Shown: positions 33,993-43,776 of the stretch, piece by piece | Position numbering within the stretch: position 1 is the stretch's first letter | Layout of the letters: each line of letters starts with the position of its first letter | From: Flavobacteriaceae bacterium | GTDB taxonomy: Bacteria > Bacteroidota > Bacteroidia > Flavobacteriales > Flavobacteriaceae | DNA length: 64,000 nt | Assembly: GCA_028280265.1 (NCBI GenBank) | Contig: JANQMD010000011.1 | Span: 1-64,000, forward strand | Direction: 5' to 3' | Translations under genes and position numbers: made by a program | Notes under the pieces: model-generated | Database searches by the model: none | What the model saw: the letters and a program-made list of their open reading frames with translations, nothing else | Told to the model about the DNA's origin: nothing

Positions 33993-35452
33993 AGTGGAAG
34001 GTATTTTTTTAAGAGTCGGTTTATCTCTGGAGAAATTTGAAATTTCACAACTAAAAACAGATAAATCAAAGTGATTATTATGGTTTTTAATATAATATTC
34101 AATAGAGGGTGAAAAGAGAAATTCCAAAAATAAAATGCAAAGAACAATAGAATAATAATAAGCATCATAATCCCCGTTTTCTTTGTAAAAGGCAACAATT
34201 TAAACTTCTTATATACGAACCATAATTTGATACTATTAAACAGATAGATGGTTAAAAACGTAGAAAGCGCTAACCCATCTGTTCCTAAATCTAGATTAAA
34301 ATAGAAATACTTATTCAAAAAGTAAACAGAAATTGCCATTCCTACACCGATAGGTAGAGTTATACGATAAAACTTTGAGTTGGTAATTATATCACCATTG
34401 TTCCCCAGAAATAAATGGTAAAGTTTTACCAACGAGATAAATAAAACTACCAATTCTCCTCCTGAATACCCTTTTTCAGGCATGAGCTTGAACAGTTCAT
34501 GCACTCCACAATTGATTAATAAGAAAAACAATCCACCTACTAATAACAAATTAATGGAACTACGCTTGTAGAGAGAACCTACTTCTTCATTGTTATTTTC
34601 ATTCAAGGTTTTTGAAGTAATTGGCTGTAATATTTGTCTCATAGCCCGACTTGGAGCTTCAATAAAAGAACCAATAAAAACAGCAACAGAATAATAAGCT
34701 GCCGCAACTATGGTTTCTTTTCCTGGAATCATCACTTTATCAATGTCTAAGATGATTGCTCCTGCACTTCCAGCCAGAATAATGTATAGCGAATATTTTA
34801 CGACCTCACCAAAATTATCAGGAAGTTGAAAGGTAAACTTTGGAAAATAGAGTTTAAAGGCATACACCATCATCACCAAAGTTCTTAAGACATAAGCCCC
34901 AGCTAAGAAATAAATAAACTCAGGTTTTGTAAGCCATTCAAAAAAGATGGACAGTAATAAAATCATGACCACTGCTCTATTCCATAGTTCTTTCAGAACA
35001 TTTCCAAAAACAGATTGTAGTTGAACTTTGGCCCATGAATAAAATACTTCAAAATACGCACAACAAACTGCTACTACATAGATAACTGGCATATAACTTT
35101 CTATAATTGTATTCTCTTCAGGAACTCCTTTCATAATCCATATATGCAGATAATCCCAGAAAAAACCTAAGGGTATTGCAATCAGTAGCGGGAAAAATAA
35201 GATAGTGGATAAGAATCGATCTTTATTTTTTTTATCTGTGTATGATGAGTAAAACTTTACAATGGAATAATGTACTCCTAATGCCGCCAAAGGAGTTATC
35301 AAATTTGCTGCAGATAGCAAAAAAGTCACCAATCCATAATAATCAGATTCTAAAAGTCTTGGATAAAAAATAATCGTATTGATTCCTCCAATTAGAAATC
35401 CTAGGTAGATTATCAAAGAGTTTTTAAATGATTGTTTAAAAATTATCCCCAA
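33989..35452 (-). CDS. Oligosaccharide flippase (Wzx/MATE-like)
   Basis: A 487-residue membrane protein with about 14 helices, the pattern of Wzx flippases that move lipid-linked saccharide units across the inner membrane. The opening FKNSLIIYLGFLIGGINTIIFYPRLL, shown here by its core LGFLIGGINTIIFYPRLL, is typical. It is the last gene of the minus-strand polysaccharide unit, 4 nt after wecB. The repeat unit it carries cannot be told. Confidence 0.86.
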   Translation of the reverse strand: MGIIFKQSFKNSLIIYLGFLIGGINTIIFYPRLLESDYYGLVTFLLSAANLITPLAALGVHYSIVKFYSSYTDKKNKDRFLSTILFFPLLIAIPLGFFWDYLHIWIMKGVPEENTIIESYMPVIYVVAVCCAYFEVFYSWAKVQLQSVFGNVLKELWNRAVVMILLLSIFFEWLTKPEFIYFLAGAYVLRTLVMMVYAFKLYFPKFTFQLPDNFGEVVKYSLYIILAGSAGAIILDIDKVMIPGKETIVAAAYYSVAVFIGSFIEAPSRAMRQILQPITSKTLNENNNEEVGSLYKRSSINLLLVGGLFFLLINCGVHELFKLMPEKGYSGGELVVLFISLVKLYHLFLGNNGDIITNSKFYRITLPIGVGMAISVYFLNKYFYFNLDLGTDGLALSTFLTIYLFNSIKLWFVYKKFKLLPFTKKTGIMMLIIILLFFAFYFWNFSFHPLLNIILKTIIITLIYLFLVVKFQISPEINRLLKKYLPL

Positions 35453-35456
35453 AGCC

Positions 35457-36539
35457 TTATTGAATTAATTGATAAATAGATTGATAAATGCGTTCTCCAA
35501 CATTATTTCCGTATAAATTCTCTGAAAAATCTTTATTAGGTTGTTTAAAAGATGTGTAGGCATCTAAAATTTGATTTGAACTAGAACCTACAATTTTAGC
35601 ATATCCATGATCCACAAGTTCCGTCCACTCAGTCTCTTCCCTTACTATAATGCAATGTTTTTTATTAAAGAACGCTTCTTTTTGCAGCCCCCCACTATCA
35701 GTGACAACCATTGAGCAGTTTTTAAGTAACTCTAACATGGCGAAATAACCTACAGGTTCTATTGTAAGGATTTTAAAGCTCAAATTATTTTTTTCGAGGA
35801 TTTTCTTGGTCCTCGGATGCAATGGTAAAATAACTTTCTGCTCTCTATGCACACTTTCTAAAGTCTTAAAAATAGAGGTTAGTTTTTCCATATCCTCCGT
35901 ATTTTCTTGCCTATGAATAGTTGCTAAAACAAAGTTTTCTTCCTTTAAATTTAAGTCCTGAATAATCGAGGATTTTTGAGATGAAAACTGCTGATAGTAT
36001 TCAACGGCATCTTTCATAATATCCCCATGTTTTTCTATTTTAATTGGCATGTTCGAAAAACCCTCTTTCTCTAGGTTGGATATAGCTGCCTCAGTAGGAC
36101 AACTCAATAAATCCGAGATTCTATCTGTTAAAATCCTATTAATTTCTTCAGGCATGTTCATATTGTATGAACGCAAACCTGCTTCTACATGCACAACTTT
36201 TATATGTAATTTTTTAGCTGCCAGTGCTCCCGCAATCGTAGAGTTTGTATCTCCATAAACAACTACTGCTTGTGGCTTTTCATCTACGAGGATTTTTTCA
36301 ATATCTACAAGCATTTTTCCAGTCATTGCCCCATGACTTAAGCTATTAATAGCTAGATTATACTTGGGTTTAGGAATCATCATTTCATCAAAAAAAACAG
36401 CACTCATATTGGCATCAAAATGCTGACCTGTATGTACAATAACTTCCTCAATTTCATCATACTTTTTTATAATTCTACTTAAAACAGCAGCTTTTACAAA
36501 CTGAGGTCTTGCACCTAATATGGTCACAATTTTTGGCAT
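35457..36539 (-). CDS. wecB: UDP-N-acetylglucosamine 2-epimerase (non-hydrolysing)
   Basis: A 360-residue GT-B-fold enzyme that interconverts UDP-GlcNAc and UDP-ManNAc. Motifs include GARPQFVKAA near the start, HTGQHFD, GDTNST, VHVEAGLRS and MPEEINRILTD, and SGGLQKEAF near residue 283. Product UDP-ManNAc would feed polysaccharide assembly. The usual partner WecC (UDP-ManNAc dehydrogenase) is absent here. It lies 3 nt after one glycosyltransferase and 4 nt before the flippase. Confidence 0.94.
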   Translation of the reverse strand: MPKIVTILGARPQFVKAAVLSRIIKKYDEIEEVIVHTGQHFDANMSAVFFDEMMIPKPKYNLAINSLSHGAMTGKMLVDIEKILVDEKPQAVVVYGDTNSTIAGALAAKKLHIKVVHVEAGLRSYNMNMPEEINRILTDRISDLLSCPTEAAISNLEKEGFSNMPIKIEKHGDIMKDAVEYYQQFSSQKSSIIQDLNLKEENFVLATIHRQENTEDMEKLTSIFKTLESVHREQKVILPLHPRTKKILEKNNLSFKILTIEPVGYFAMLELLKNCSMVVTDSGGLQKEAFFNKKHCIIVREETEWTELVDHGYAKIVGSSSNQILDAYTSFKQPNKDFSENLYGNNVGERIYQSIYQLIQ

Positions 36540-36542
36540 TCT

Positions 36543-37811
36543 TTATATACTTCTAATGGCTTCGGCTAATTTCTTAGTTAACTCTCTCCTGTGATATTGT
36601 TCTACATAATGAGATTCAATTCGAACTTCATCTTTTTTATAACTATTGTACAACTCTAAGATATGTGATTTTAAATCGTTCTCATTATCAAAATCAAATA
36701 TTTTACCTGCTTTTGTATTCTCTAATATTTCAGAAGCATCACCGTCCTCTGGTCCAATAGCCACAATAGGTCTTTTCGATTGAAGATATTCAAAAATCTT
36801 TCCAGTAATTATTCCCTTTGCACTTGGAACTTGATTGATACAAAGAAGTAAGACTTGAGATTTCTGTTGGTATTCAAGTGCTTCTTTGTGAGTTACATAA
36901 TCAATGAGTTCTATAGCTTCTTTTTGAAAAACACCTAACTCTTTTTGCACTTCATTTGACAATTTGCCCACCAGTCTAATTTTCAAATCATTCGCAAAAT
37001 TTTGATCTTCTGTACAGAGTTCCGAAAGTACTTTCCATAGTATTTTAGGATTTCGATCTGCATTCATCATTCCAATATGAGTAATCGAAAAAGTATCGTC
37101 AGTCTTTACTTTTCTCGTGTTGATTCTTTCATCAAATCCATTGGTAATGACTTCTATATTGCCGTTGTATTTTAAAAAATTTCTTCTCATTGTTTCTCCG
37201 ACTACAATCACTTTATCAGAAGCTCTTACAACAGATTCTTCTAGTTTTCTATGTTTTTGTTCACTCTTCTTAGTGAGAGGCAAACTATGAAAATAATCGA
37301 TATCGATCCAAGGATCTCTAAAGTCCGAAATCCATTTGACATTTAACTTCTTTTTTAATTCCCACCCAATGATATGAAGGCTATGAGGAGGACCTGTTGT
37401 GATAACAACATCAACCGGACTTTCTTTTAGTTTTTTAAGTAAAAACTTTACTGAAGGTTGAATCCAAAACTTTCTAGCATCAGGAATGAAATAATTGGCG
37501 CGTATGAATCGGGCTATCTTACCAAACAATGTGGGTTTAGAATCTAAAAAACCTGCACTTTGTTTTTTAGAATTTGATCCGAATAGAGACAGGAACTGAT
37601 TGGGTTCAAAAATAGGTTTCTTTAGGACTTCTATCCCTTCAGGAATTTCATTTAAAAGGGTTTCATCAACAATTGAAAAATTTTGATTCTCAACAGTATA
37701 AACGATAGGTTCAATATCAAAATCTCGAAGGTATTTTACAAATTTTAACCATCTCTGCACACCCGAGCCACCAGCTGGAGGCCAATAATATGTTAGAATT
37801 AAAACTTTCAA
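36543..37811 (-). CDS. Glycosyltransferase, GT4-like
   Basis: A 422-residue GT-B enzyme. The N-terminal YYWPPAGGSGVQRWLKF is typical of a group of Bacteroidota GT4-like transferases. The C-terminal domain shows GKIFEYLQSKRPIVAIGPEDGDA, here noted as GKIFEYLQSKRPIVAIGP, the nucleotide-sugar-binding region. Donor and acceptor are unknown. The start overlaps the upstream glycosyltransferase stop by 4 nt. Confidence 0.87.
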   Translation of the reverse strand: MKVLILTYYWPPAGGSGVQRWLKFVKYLRDFDIEPIVYTVENQNFSIVDETLLNEIPEGIEVLKKPIFEPNQFLSLFGSNSKKQSAGFLDSKPTLFGKIARFIRANYFIPDARKFWIQPSVKFLLKKLKESPVDVVITTGPPHSLHIIGWELKKKLNVKWISDFRDPWIDIDYFHSLPLTKKSEQKHRKLEESVVRASDKVIVVGETMRRNFLKYNGNIEVITNGFDERINTRKVKTDDTFSITHIGMMNADRNPKILWKVLSELCTEDQNFANDLKIRLVGKLSNEVQKELGVFQKEAIELIDYVTHKEALEYQQKSQVLLLCINQVPSAKGIITGKIFEYLQSKRPIVAIGPEDGDASEILENTKAGKIFDFDNENDLKSHILELYNSYKKDEVRIESHYVEQYHRRELTKKLAEAIRSI

Positions 37812-39061
37812 TTTTTTAAATCATCGTACAATTTAAGGAGTTCTTTTGAAGTATGTTCCCAATTTAAATTTCCTCTAAACGATTTTTCAAAACCTTTTTC
37901 AGCTATCCGAAGGGCATCTGAATAATTCTCGTGAATCTCAAAAACAGATTTCGCAAAATCTTCTGCATTTCCTGCTAAAAAACTATAGCCTACACCTTCA
38001 TCTTCTACTATTCTTTTCAAAGGTCTACAGCTAGATACCAACAGCGGTTTTTTTGAGAGTAGTATCTGAAATAATTTATGAGGAATTGTATTTTCAGTAT
38101 GTTCGTTTGACACGTGTGGGATGATATTAATATCCGATCCTTGCATAATCGTGACAACCTGCTCAAAAGGAACTGGGTCCTTTAATTCAACATGATCTTC
38201 AACATTCAACTGATTGATCAAACTTCTTAAATGAGTATTTACATCTTTATTCTTAGGACCAGTAAGCAATAATAATGCATTTGGAATTGTCTTTTTGATT
38301 TTTATCATTCCTTTAATCGCTGTATCTAACCCTCTATGTGGTCCAAAACCTCCTACATAAGAAATTACAAACTTCTTTTCATAGCTTTTCTCAAGAGAAA
38401 GAATACTACAGGAACTAAAGTTTGAAGCAAATTCTTTTTTCTCTGTATTGGTAATGACTTTTATTTTTTGGGAAGGAGTTTGATATTTCTTAATAAAAAG
38501 CTCTTTCATTTCATCAACAACTGCGATAACAACATCGTAGGATTGAATCATTTTAACTTCATACCTTTCCCATTTTTTATATCTAAAGAAGAATTGGTTT
38601 TTTAATCGAATAAGAGTGCTTTTTCTCCAGGCAAACCATGTAGAAAGAGCAGCTGGGTAATTCTCATGCAAATCTAAAACGGACTTAATATGATTTTTTA
38701 CAGCAAACTTATACACCGTTTTTGCGAGAGGCAAATCATGAGTATGTAAAACATCGATTGTGATCTGTTTACTTAGCTTAGAAAGCTCTCTTTTAAACCT
38801 TTTATGAATATAATTTACTGAAAGAAGAATATCCGAAATTCCTTTGTGATAGTTATTTCTGTACGATATATTTCTGCATACTTTTACACCGTGAACCTCT
38901 TCAGAAGTTTTTTCTCCATTCTTTTTACAGCATAAAATAAATACATTGTGATGTTCAGATAGCGTTTCAGCTTCTTTTCTTACCCGAATATCAGATGGAT
39001 AATATCCATCCAAAACCATTACAATATTTAGTCTATCCTTTTTTAATGGCATATACAGCAT
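37808..39061 (-). CDS. Glycosyltransferase, GT4-like
   Basis: A 417-residue GT-B enzyme. The N-terminal domain begins LNIVMVLDGYYPSDIRVRKE. The C-terminal domain has YVGGFGPHRGLDTAIKGM and the late HKLFQILLSKKPLLVS region that binds the sugar nucleotide. The frame starts at an ATG overlapping the methyltransferase gene by 29 nt; a second ATG at 39052 (overlap 20 nt) is equally possible. Substrate unknown. Confidence 0.85.
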   Translation of the reverse strand: MLYMPLKKDRLNIVMVLDGYYPSDIRVRKEAETLSEHHNVFILCCKKNGEKTSEEVHGVKVCRNISYRNNYHKGISDILLSVNYIHKRFKRELSKLSKQITIDVLHTHDLPLAKTVYKFAVKNHIKSVLDLHENYPAALSTWFAWRKSTLIRLKNQFFFRYKKWERYEVKMIQSYDVVIAVVDEMKELFIKKYQTPSQKIKVITNTEKKEFASNFSSCSILSLEKSYEKKFVISYVGGFGPHRGLDTAIKGMIKIKKTIPNALLLLTGPKNKDVNTHLRSLINQLNVEDHVELKDPVPFEQVVTIMQGSDINIIPHVSNEHTENTIPHKLFQILLSKKPLLVSSCRPLKRIVEDEGVGYSFLAGNAEDFAKSVFEIHENYSDALRIAEKGFEKSFRGNLNWEHTSKELLKLYDDLKN

Positions 39062-39554
39062 AATATCTCGGAGTAAATCTCCTCAAAATAGGTCTAAATC
39101 CAATTTTCTGAATAGGGCTCGTCCATTTCTCACTTTTTACAATATCCCACCCAGATTTTTCTAGCAACCAATCAAATTGCCAATCTTCAAACTCGTGGTA
39201 ATGTCTATCCCACATATCTGTTTTACTTCTATAAGCTTTCGCAAACCATAAATCTAAAGGAATTGTAGCAATCAACTTCGTAGATTGAATTTCTCTTAAC
39301 ACATTAAATGGTGCTAACAAATGCTCAAAAATTTCAAAGGCAGTAACAGCATCTACTTTGTATTCTTTTACCACTTCTGGTAATAAATCCAAATCTTCGC
39401 CATTTGTATTAAAAACTGTGTATCCGTTTTCTTCCATAATTTTAGAAAACGGATTACGAACCCCTAAATCTAAAATTGTGGCAGGTGCAGGTAAAACACT
39501 CTTTAAAAAAGCGAGGGTTTCTCTATATCTCTTTTCAGGTATTTTATCGTACAA
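39033..39554 (-). CDS. Class I SAM-dependent methyltransferase-like protein
   Basis: A 173-residue protein with ILDLGVRNPFSKIM (about 28-41) as the SAM-binding glycine motif, AVTAFEIFEHLLAPFNVL as the motif with the acidic and HL residues, and IATIPLDLW in the place of the later strand. It is short for the class but appears complete. Its place among polysaccharide genes suggests methylation of a sugar or lipid carrier intermediate; this is inference. It lies 11 nt after the YfhO gene. Confidence 0.72.
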   Translation of the reverse strand: MYDKIPEKRYRETLAFLKSVLPAPATILDLGVRNPFSKIMEENGYTVFNTNGEDLDLLPEVVKEYKVDAVTAFEIFEHLLAPFNVLREIQSTKLIATIPLDLWFAKAYRSKTDMWDRHYHEFEDWQFDWLLEKSGWDIVKSEKWTSPIQKIGFRPILRRFTPRYYAVYAIKKG

Positions 39555-39565
39555 TGACTAAAAAT

Positions 39566-42004
39566 TTATTTGGATAAACGTCTTTTTTTATTTTTCATAA
39601 AACCCCAACCAATTGGAATCAAAAGCAGCAAAGCATAAGAAATTAATGAGACTGTACTTCCAGTTTGTATCACTTGAGGTTCAAACTTAAACTCGATAAT
39701 GTGTTCTCCTGCAGGCACCTCCATTCCTCTCAGTACATAGTTCACCCGAAAATGATCTACGGGTTTTCCATCCAGATATGCGTTCCAACCATCTTTGTAA
39801 TAGATCTCAGAGAAAACTGCCAATTCATTTTGGGTCGATTTGGATTCATACTCTAAGTAGTTTAAGGAATACTTTGTGAGTTTTATATAAGAAGTTGAAT
39901 CAATTTCAGTTTTAGCATCTAATTGTCTTGTAAACTGTCTTGTATCTACAACGGCTTCGGTTTTCGTTTTCAAACTATCCAATGCTTTGATTTCTTCATC
40001 AGCAGAATCTACCTCAATCAACTTATTTACAAACCACGAATTTCCATTAGCATCAGGATTTATTTGAGCTCTTTGTTTACCCTCAGATGCTGCTAGGATA
40101 AAGTATTTAATGTTGAGCATATTAAATACTTCTACATTATTTTTCACCAGTTGAAAATCAATGAGGTCATTATAACGCCCCATTTTGGCCGCATGATACC
40201 CTCCAATAGACTTATGATAGTAAGAAGTACGTCCATCTTCAAAAGGATTGGTTGTGAAATTAGCCACTCTATAATGACTTTTATCTTTCATAATCTGCTG
40301 ATCAGCAGCATTGGGTGTAAAAGGGTTCTCAACTCTTCTAACTGTGGTAAAATCATCTGAATTCACATATCTTAGGTTAACTTGAACCTGATCAAAAAGA
40401 ACCAAAACAGCAAAGGCAGCAATGGCTTTAGTTCGATTGAGTTTCTTTCTTAAAAAGAAGAAAAGAATACCAAAGCTTAATCCCACCAAAATCAACGATC
40501 TTAAACTGTCTTGATACAACAAGGATTTTCTGTCTGTAACAATAGCGTCTAACAAACCATTGATTTCATATTGGTTTTCCATTTGTACATATCGACCATC
40601 TCTCAGTCCTTCAAATGTTGAGAATCCTGCAGCATACAAAACCCCTACAACTATTAATCCCAATGTGATGTACAATGCATTTTTAAGGGCTTTTTGTTTC
40701 TCTACTTCAGTAGTATTTTGCGAGAAAAACTCTTTTATGGCTAAGATTCCCAATAGTGGCACGCACAATTCAGCAATTACTTGTATAGAAGAAACTGCCC
40801 TAAACTTATTGTAAAGAGGAACATAATCGATAAAAATATCTGTAAGGAAGCCAAAGTTCTTTCCCCAACTCAATAAAATCGAAAAGATAGTAGCTGCTAC
40901 CAACCATTTTTTAAGCTTTCCTTTCACTAGAAAAACTCCCATAAAGAAGAGGAAAAAGATTACGGCACCAATATATGCTGGCGCTTCTATGATAGGTTGA
41001 TCTCCCCAATAGGTAAAAACTTGTTCTACAAAACCTTCAGCCTGTCTAGGGCCAAACGTTTTCTTCATCATTTCATAAGTTTCGGAGCTTTTGCTTAATT
41101 TTTCAATGGTACCTCCTCCCATGTATCTTGGGACTAACAAGTTGAAGGTCTCAGGAATACCATAGCTATATTGAGTTATATAATCCCTAGACAATCCATT
41201 GGTATTTTCTTTCTTTGTTCCGTCCGAATTAATTGTCAATTCAGATTTGCCTCGTGTACTATAGTCCGCATATTCTTTGGTAGCCATAATTCGGGTAGCA
41301 TTCACTCCTACCCCCAATACAATTGCGATGATGATTGTAGACGCCTGAGTAACAAACTGCGGAATCTGCTTTTTCTTAATTGCTTCTACAAGTTCTACGA
41401 TTCCTAAAATGAGAATTATGAAAAGTAGATAATAAGTCATTTGCGGATGACTGGCTTTCATTTCTAAAGCCATGGCCAGTGCCGTTATCGTAAAGCCTAA
41501 CAAGTATTTCCTTTTAAATACCCAAATAACTCCAGCTAAAACAAGCGGCATATAAGCTATCGCATGCGCTTTTGCATTGTGTCCTGCACTAAATATGATA
41601 ATGAGATAGGTAGAAAATCCAAAGGCTAAGGCACCTAGAATGGATAATTTCCAATCTGTTTTTAAGGCTAGCAACAACAAGTAAAACCCTAAAAAGTAAA
41701 GGAATAAATAGTCAGCAGGTCTAGGTAAAAAGCGAATGAGTTTATCCAATTCAGAGATCAAATCATTAGGGAAATAAGAACCAATTTGATAGGTAGGCAT
41801 CCCACTAAATGCACTTTCAGCCCAGTAAGGTTCTTCCCCAGTAGCAGCTCTAAAATCATTGACCTCTTTGGCCATTCCAATGTGTTGAGTGATGTCGGAT
41901 TGCGACATCTTCTGACCTTTTAAAACAGGGTGAAAGTAGAGAATAGACGCAATAATAAATACTAGTAGCGATACTAGATGTGGATAAAATGATTTGAGCT
42001 TCAT
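39566..42004 (-). CDS. YfhO family membrane protein
   Basis: An 812-residue membrane protein with a dozen or more hydrophobic helices and a soluble C-terminal domain. The early HPVLKGQKMSQSDITQHIGM and the late YYKDGWNAYLDGKPVDHFRV (each shown whole at 20 residues) mark the YfhO family. In Gram-positives YfhO helps glycosylate lipoteichoic acid; in Bacteroidota it is often found by glycan genes and is assumed to be a GT-C-type transferase or related. I chose the ATG at 42004, 1 nt after the upstream stop, over a TTG at 42022. Confidence 0.85.
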   Translation of the reverse strand: MKLKSFYPHLVSLLVFIIASILYFHPVLKGQKMSQSDITQHIGMAKEVNDFRAATGEEPYWAESAFSGMPTYQIGSYFPNDLISELDKLIRFLPRPADYLFLYFLGFYLLLLALKTDWKLSILGALAFGFSTYLIIIFSAGHNAKAHAIAYMPLVLAGVIWVFKRKYLLGFTITALAMALEMKASHPQMTYYLLFIILILGIVELVEAIKKKQIPQFVTQASTIIIAIVLGVGVNATRIMATKEYADYSTRGKSELTINSDGTKKENTNGLSRDYITQYSYGIPETFNLLVPRYMGGGTIEKLSKSSETYEMMKKTFGPRQAEGFVEQVFTYWGDQPIIEAPAYIGAVIFFLFFMGVFLVKGKLKKWLVAATIFSILLSWGKNFGFLTDIFIDYVPLYNKFRAVSSIQVIAELCVPLLGILAIKEFFSQNTTEVEKQKALKNALYITLGLIVVGVLYAAGFSTFEGLRDGRYVQMENQYEINGLLDAIVTDRKSLLYQDSLRSLILVGLSFGILFFFLRKKLNRTKAIAAFAVLVLFDQVQVNLRYVNSDDFTTVRRVENPFTPNAADQQIMKDKSHYRVANFTTNPFEDGRTSYYHKSIGGYHAAKMGRYNDLIDFQLVKNNVEVFNMLNIKYFILAASEGKQRAQINPDANGNSWFVNKLIEVDSADEEIKALDSLKTKTEAVVDTRQFTRQLDAKTEIDSTSYIKLTKYSLNYLEYESKSTQNELAVFSEIYYKDGWNAYLDGKPVDHFRVNYVLRGMEVPAGEHIIEFKFEPQVIQTGSTVSLISYALLLLIPIGWGFMKNKKRRLSK

Positions 42005-42005
42005 A

Positions 42006-42284
42006 TTAGTCGATTTCTTCAAAGTCTACATACTCTCCTACTGAGTTATTGCTTTGCTTTGAAGTATTTGGTTTTTTATCTATGATTGTTTCTCCTTCTC
42101 CAGCCTTTGTTGAATGTGTGTTCTGTTGATGATTGTATTGCTGTTGAGCCTTTTGTTGCATTTTATTGACCATTCTCTTCATGAGAATAGGTGCAAAAAT
42201 TCTTGCTAAAAAACGAAATGCGTAATAGATAAGTATTATGAAAAAAATTGTTCTAAGTAAGTTCATAAATTCAGCTTGCTGCAT
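42006..42284 (-). CDS. DUF4834 family small membrane protein
   Basis: A 92-residue protein with one N-terminal hydrophobic helix (about residues 9-30), a Gln-rich middle and an acidic end VGEYVDFEEID. The layout fits DUF4834, a flavobacterial family of unknown function usually upstream of a YfhO gene. It heads the polysaccharide unit. A second ATG six codons in (42266) may be the true start. Confidence 0.78.
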   Translation of the reverse strand: MQQAEFMNLLRTIFFIILIYYAFRFLARIFAPILMKRMVNKMQQKAQQQYNHQQNTHSTKAGEGETIIDKKPNTSKQSNNSVGEYVDFEEID

Positions 42285-42304
42285 AATTCTTATAAAATCA
42301 ACAT

Positions 42305-42312
42305 CAAAAGTA
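42305..42312 (-). promoter_or_regulatory. -7 box of the DUF4834-YfhO-polysaccharide unit
   Basis: Minus-strand TACTTTTG fits TAnnTTTG, 20 nt before the DUF4834 ATG. No other promoter is obvious down to 33989, where genes are spaced by 11 nt or less, so one transcript of seven genes is likely. Confidence 0.5.
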
Positions 42313-42456
42313 ACAATTTGAAGGTAATTGGAGCGTTAATAGATTACAAAACTTTATACATTAAAAAAGTAATTATTGCATTTGTTGAGTCCCAATTTTA
42401 CAGTATGTTTGTGTAAAGCCAAGGCTACGTTTTGGTTCTATCAACCACCTTATCCT

Positions 42457-43767
42457 ATGATTCAATTCCAGAAATTGTGGATTTTTGCTATGCTACTTTT
42501 TTTTAGCAATGCCTACTCTCAATACACTGGAGTTATCAATTCAAATCGCCCAGGTTTTTCTGAAAGCCCTTACAGTGTTGGGACTGGGGTTTTCCAGCTC
42601 GAAACAAGTATCTTCCATAGAAAAGTAAAGTTACATCCTACTTTTGCAAGACCTCAAACAACGGGAGTTGACTTTCTTCTAAGAGCGGGTCTTTTTATGG
42701 AACGCTTGGAACTTATTGCAAATTTCACTTATCAGAGAGACCAAATTGCTTTTAAAAATATTTTTACTTCTAGTTATTTCACCACTGGTTTTGGAAGATC
42801 TTTTGTTGGTATGAAGTATCTAATTTACGAGCAACCTTATAAAGACAAGTCCAAAGAAATAAGAAGTTGGAAAAGACGAATGAGTTATGATTGGAATCGA
42901 TTTATTCCATCTGTAGCTTTGTATGGTGGAATGAATGTAGGCTTCGTTAATAAAGTTTTAGAAGCCAGCAAACCAACTCCTAAGTTTGGTGTTTTGCTAC
43001 AAAACAATCTTACCCATAATTTAAATATCGTTAGCAATGTTTTTTATGATAAAATAGGTTCAAATGCACCAGAAATGTCATACATACTCACTGCCACTTA
43101 TAATTTAAATGATCGGTGGTCTACCTTTTTTGAAAATCAAGCTGTTTTTAGCAAACTAATTACCACCTCCAATCTTGGCTCTGGAGTAGCATTTTTGTAC
43201 AATAAAAACCTTCAATTCAACAGCTCTCTTCGATTTTTATCAGAAGGGAAAGCTTCAGGGGTCTATGCTTCTTTTGGTATCTCTTACAGAATAGACAAGC
43301 ATGCTGATAGTAAAGGCAAAGCAAATAATTCTGGAAGTCCTTTGGAGTTAAGAGCTGCAACATATGAAACAGAAAAGAAAGGCTTTTTTTCACGTCTGTT
43401 TGGGATCTTTAAAAGGAAAGGTAGAAAGACTGCTTCTGGCGGGATAAAGCTAAAACAGAAAACCATTAGGTCTATTCAAAAGAACACAACTAATAAAGAA
43501 GCTCTTAACAAACCTTTACGTACAAGACCTAAGAGAGTTCGAAAAAAGCGCGTAAAATTAAGCACAAAGGAAATAGAAAAAAAGAAAAAGAAAAATGCTC
43601 GTAAAGCTGCAAAAGAGATTGATAAGGAACTAAAAAAATTAGAAAAAGAGCAGCGTAAACTTGAAAGAGAATTGAAAAAAGAAGAAGAAAAGAAAAAACG
43701 AGAAGAAGCTAAGAAGAAAAAGAAAAGTGATACAAAAAAGAAAGATGAGAACAATAAGATTTTTTAA
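42457..43767 (+). CDS. Outer-membrane beta-barrel protein with long basic C-terminal tail
   Basis: A 436-residue exported protein with a signal peptide ending NAYSQ (about residue 22). Residues 23-290 read as amphipathic strands of an outer-membrane transporter-like barrel (Phenol_MetA_deg-type), with NSNRPGFSESPYSVGTGVFQ as its typical opening and FGISYRID as the last strand. The remaining 146 residues are unusual: an amphipathic GFFSRLFGIFKRKG, then a very Lys/Arg-rich part, then a predicted charged coiled coil of Lys and Glu. I chose the ATG at 42457; an earlier frame start at 42376 would put 27 extra residues before the signal peptide. The GNAT-like gene follows after 9 nt. Confidence 0.75.
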   Translation: MIQFQKLWIFAMLLFFSNAYSQYTGVINSNRPGFSESPYSVGTGVFQLETSIFHRKVKLHPTFARPQTTGVDFLLRAGLFMERLELIANFTYQRDQIAFKNIFTSSYFTTGFGRSFVGMKYLIYEQPYKDKSKEIRSWKRRMSYDWNRFIPSVALYGGMNVGFVNKVLEASKPTPKFGVLLQNNLTHNLNIVSNVFYDKIGSNAPEMSYILTATYNLNDRWSTFFENQAVFSKLITTSNLGSGVAFLYNKNLQFNSSLRFLSEGKASGVYASFGISYRIDKHADSKGKANNSGSPLELRAATYETEKKGFFSRLFGIFKRKGRKTASGGIKLKQKTIRSIQKNTTNKEALNKPLRTRPKRVRKKRVKLSTKEIEKKKKKNARKAAKEIDKELKKLEKEQRKLERELKKEEEKKKREEAKKKKKSDTKKKDENNKIF

Positions 43768-43776
43768 CTTAGCTCT

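Noticed and set aside
43476..43754. Minus-strand frame rich in Phe and Ser
   Set aside because: It is the reverse of the Lys/Glu-coding tail of the barrel protein.
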